The notes under the pieces were generated by a model that saw only the letters and a list, made by a program, of their open reading frames with translations, had not been told where the DNA came from and ran no database searches. Of a DNA stretch of 64,000 nt, positions 60,784 to 64,000 are shown in pieces. The translations under genes and the position numbers were made by a program. Source of the stretch: Bacteroidetes bacterium MedPE-SWsnd-G1 (lineage in GTDB: Bacteria; Bacteroidota; Bacteroidia; Flavobacteriales; Flavobacteriaceae); NCBI GenBank assembly GCA_001874265.1, contig MPDD01000012.1:1-64000 (forward strand), written 5' to 3'. Positions within the stretch are counted from its first letter, which is position 1. Every line of letters begins with the position of its first letter.

Positions 60784-61038
60784 ATGTCTACACCCAATCA
60801 TAAAGCTTATTGGAAAACAAACCTGAGATATCTGGCCATTCTTTTATCCATTTGGTTTATTGTCTCTTATCTCTTCGGAATTGTATTTGTTGGAGAATTG
60901 AATACTATTAGAATTGGCGGCTTTAAACTTGGGTTTTGGTTCGCTCAACAAGGATCTATTTATGTATTCGTAATACTTATATTCGTATACATTCGCTTAA
61001 TGAACAAACTAGACAAAAAACACAACCTCGATAAATAA
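60784..61038 (+). CDS. DUF4212 domain-containing protein (symporter small subunit)
   Basis: YWKTNLRYLAILLSIWFIVSYLFGIVF ... FKLGFWFAQQGSIYVFV; 2 nt upstream of the SSS symporter. Confidence 0.93.
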   Translation: MSTPNHKAYWKTNLRYLAILLSIWFIVSYLFGIVFVGELNTIRIGGFKLGFWFAQQGSIYVFVILIFVYIRLMNKLDKKHNLDK

Positions 61039-61040
61039 TT

Positions 61041-62726
61041 ATGGACTTACAAACTTGGACTTGGGTTTTGGTAGGAATTACCTTTGCGCTTTATATTGGT
61101 ATTGCAATTTGGTCACGGGCCGGATCTACAAAAGAATTTTATGTTGCAGGAGGAGGTGTTTCTCCCTTGGCGAATGGTTTGGCGACTGCGGCAGATTGGA
61201 TGTCTGCAGCATCTTTTATTTCAATGGCAGGTATTATTTCCTTCTCAGGATATGATGGTTCTGTTTATCTAATGGGCTGGACCGGAGGTTATGTATTGTT
61301 AGCATTATTGTTGGCACCTTATCTAAGAAAATTCGGAAAATTTACGGTGCCTGATTTTATCGGAGATCGGTATTATTCAAATGTTGCTAGAACAGTTGCC
61401 GTATTTTGCGCGCTCCTTGTTTCATTTACCTATGTGGCTGGACAGATGCGTGGTGTAGGATTGGTGTTCTCTCGTTTTTTAGAAGTTGATATAAATACGG
61501 GTGTTATTATTGGAATGATTATCGTTTTATTTTATGCCGTTTTAGGTGGCATGAAAGGAATTACGTACACGCAAGTAGCTCAATACTGTGTGTTGATTTT
61601 TGCTTTTATGGTTCCAGCTATTTTTATTTCTATACAAATGACAGGAAATCCAATTCCACAATTAGGCTTTGGAGGAACTGATGAAACAGGAATGTATTTG
61701 TTAGATAAATTAGATGGTTTGCATAGAGATTTAGGTTTTGCAGAATATACTTCGGGTTCGAAATCGACTTTAGATGTGTTCTTTATAACAGCAGCCTTAA
61801 TGGTTGGAACAGCAGGATTACCTCATGTTATTGTTAGATTCTTTACAGTAAAAAAAGTTGCCGACGCACGTGTATCTGCTGGATGGGCTTTATTATTTAT
61901 TGCAATTCTTTATACAACTGCTCCAGCAATTGCTGTGTTTTCTAGAACCAATATGATCGAAACAGTTCATAATGTTGAGTATGATCAGTTGCCAGAGTGG
62001 TTCGGGAATTGGGAAACTACAGGATTGATCGCTTTTGAAGACAAGAATGGAGACGGTAAAGTTCAGTATGTTGGGGATGAGAGTTTAAACGAATTAACGG
62101 TTGATAGAGATATTATGGTTCTGGCGAATCCTGAAATTGCGAAACTTCCAAATTGGGTAATTGCCCTTGTAGCGGCAGGCGGATTAGCTGCTGCATTATC
62201 TACTGCGGCGGGATTATTACTCGTAATATCAGCCTCAGTTTCGCATGATTTAATTAAAAAAATGATGAAGCCAGATATTTCTGAGAAAGGAGAATTGGTA
62301 GCTGCGCGTTTGTCTGCAGTTGCGGCTGTTTGTGTTGCTGGATATTTTGGTATTAATCCACCCGATTTTGTCGCCGCAACAGTTGCTTTAGCCTTTGGTT
62401 TGGCGGCGGCCTCGTTTTTTCCTGCAATAGTTTTAGGGATATTTAGTAAACGAATGAATAAAGAAGGAGCCATTGCCGGAATGGTTGTGGGTATCTTATC
62501 CATGTTATTTTATATGCTCAAATTCAAATTCGATTGGTTTGGAGGAGGGACTAAAGAAGATTGGTGGTTTGGAATTTCTCCAGAAGGGTTTGGAACTGTT
62601 GCAATGATTTCAAACTTTGTTGTTTCAATGGTAATTTCGAAATTTACACCAGCACCTCCAAAAGAAGTGCAAGAAATTGTTGAGAATATAAGAATTCCGA
62701 GTGGAGCGGGGGAAGCAACACATTAA
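61041..62726 (+). CDS. Sodium:solute symporter family protein (VC_2705/ActP-like)
   Basis: EFYVAGGGVSPLANGLATAADWMSAASFISMAG; GLPHVIVRFFTVKKVADARVSAGWAL. Confidence 0.94.
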   Translation: MDLQTWTWVLVGITFALYIGIAIWSRAGSTKEFYVAGGGVSPLANGLATAADWMSAASFISMAGIISFSGYDGSVYLMGWTGGYVLLALLLAPYLRKFGKFTVPDFIGDRYYSNVARTVAVFCALLVSFTYVAGQMRGVGLVFSRFLEVDINTGVIIGMIIVLFYAVLGGMKGITYTQVAQYCVLIFAFMVPAIFISIQMTGNPIPQLGFGGTDETGMYLLDKLDGLHRDLGFAEYTSGSKSTLDVFFITAALMVGTAGLPHVIVRFFTVKKVADARVSAGWALLFIAILYTTAPAIAVFSRTNMIETVHNVEYDQLPEWFGNWETTGLIAFEDKNGDGKVQYVGDESLNELTVDRDIMVLANPEIAKLPNWVIALVAAGGLAAALSTAAGLLLVISASVSHDLIKKMMKPDISEKGELVAARLSAVAAVCVAGYFGINPPDFVAATVALAFGLAAASFFPAIVLGIFSKRMNKEGAIAGMVVGILSMLFYMLKFKFDWFGGGTKEDWWFGISPEGFGTVAMISNFVVSMVISKFTPAPPKEVQEIVENIRIPSGAGEATH

Positions 62727-62861
62727 TATTTTATTTTCAAAGTTTAGTTGGTCGATAAAATCACGTCATCAATAGAAAAAAGTAATTTTCAAATTGCTAA
62801 TTTTATTATTTTCGGATTCGATTTTAGAAATCGCTTTTAACCTAATAAACACTACTACTAA

Positions 62862-64000
62862 TGAGTAATTATCATATAAAACATCTTGAAGAATATTACA
62901 AGGTGTATCGTAAATCCGTTAGAGAGCCTAAAGTATTTTGGGAGGAGATTGCAGAAGAACACTTTGTTTGGCGTAAACGTTGGGACAAAGTTTTGTCGTG
63001 GGATTTTAAGAAACCTGAAATTAAATGGTATGAAGGTGCCAAATTAAACATAACGGAGAATTGTATTGATCGTCATTTGCGAACAAATGGAAATAAAACG
63101 GCAATTCTTTTCGAGCCTAATAACCCGGATGAGGAAGCACAACATATTACGTATAATCGTTTGTACGAAAGAGTAAATCAATTTGCAAATGTGTTGAAAT
63201 CTGAAGGAATTAAAAAAGGCGATCGTGTCTGCATTTATTTACCGATGATACCTGAATTAGCAATCTCATTATTAGCTTGTGCTCGTATTGGGGCTATCCA
63301 TTCCGTAGTATTTGCAGGTTTCTCAGCAACAGCATTATCATCTAGAATTAATGATTCGGATTGTAAAATGGTCATTACTTCCGATGGGTCCTACAGAGGT
63401 AAAAAGACAATTGATTTAAAAGGAATAGTTGATGAAGGTTTAGAAGAATGTCCAAACGTAGAAACTGTTTTGGTTGTAAATAGAATCAATTCAGAAATCA
63501 ATATGAAAGAAGGTAGGGATAAATGGTTGCAGCCTTTATTAGATGATGCTTCTAAAGAGTGTGAGCCAGAAATAATGGATGCAGAAGATCCATTATTTAT
63601 TTTATATACTTCCGGATCAACTGGGCAACCAAAAGGTATGGTGCATACAACTGCTGGTTATATGGTTTACACGGCATACACCTTTAAAAATGTATTTAAT
63701 TACCGTGCTAACGACGTGTATTGGTGTACTGCAGATATTGGGTGGATTACTGGACATAGTTATATTGTATATGGCCCCTTGGCAAATGGAGCAACAACAG
63801 TAATGTTTGAAGGCGTTCCAAGTTATCCGGATTATGGTAGATTTTGGGAAGTTGTTGAAAAGCATAAAATCACGCAATTTTATACAGCACCTACAGCAAT
63901 TAGAGCCTTGGCAAAAGAAAAATTAGATTATGTAGATAAGTATGATTTGTCTTCATTAAAAGTATTGGGCTCTGTAGGCGAACCAATAAATGAAGAAGCA
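62862..64000 (+). CDS. acs: Acetate--CoA ligase (acetyl-CoA synthetase), truncated by the window end
   Basis: My translation from ATG 62862: MSNYHIKHLEEYYKVYRKSVREPKVFWEEIAEEHFVWRKRW ...; YTSGSTGQPKGMVHTTAGY; open to the window end, absent from the ORF track. Confidence 0.94.

Noticed and set aside
62063-62503. 146-aa minus-strand ORF inside the SSS symporter
   Set aside because: Antisense shadow of a strongly supported symporter gene; Ala/Thr-rich composition mirrors the sense codon pattern.

Overview
This 64 kb window is a low-GC chromosomal segment from a marine-type Flavobacteriaceae (Bacteroidota). The assignment rests on protein content (gldF/gldG, two gliding-motility/T9SS type-B C-terminal-domain proteins, DUF5606, DUF2851, fused E1 alpha/beta dehydrogenase) and on TAnnTTTG-type -7 promoter boxes. 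It is mostly housekeeping: lon, mazG, def, ruvX, dapD, cca, fsa-type transaldolase, uvrA, uvrB, pepD, phoH, purC, the SRP RNA, an AGCS symporter, and DUF4212/SSS symporter followed by a truncated acs. I saw no phage, transposon, CRISPR, tRNA/rRNA or recognisable defence island. I cannot support a claim of a dramatic new system. The leads most worth a second look are: (1) an M1-peptidase-like protein fused to a predicted outer-membrane beta-barrel that has lost the zinc-binding residues; (2) a perfect 14-bp-arm palindrome at the start of a WYL/YafY regulator, overlapping a -7 box; (3) an ECF sigma / non-zinc anti-sigma-like / two beta-solenoid 'adhesin' operon; (4) a compact purC-led operon of accessory enzymes; (5) a tandem DUF2911 pair. 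All calls come from reading the supplied sequence and ORF translations; no searches were run.
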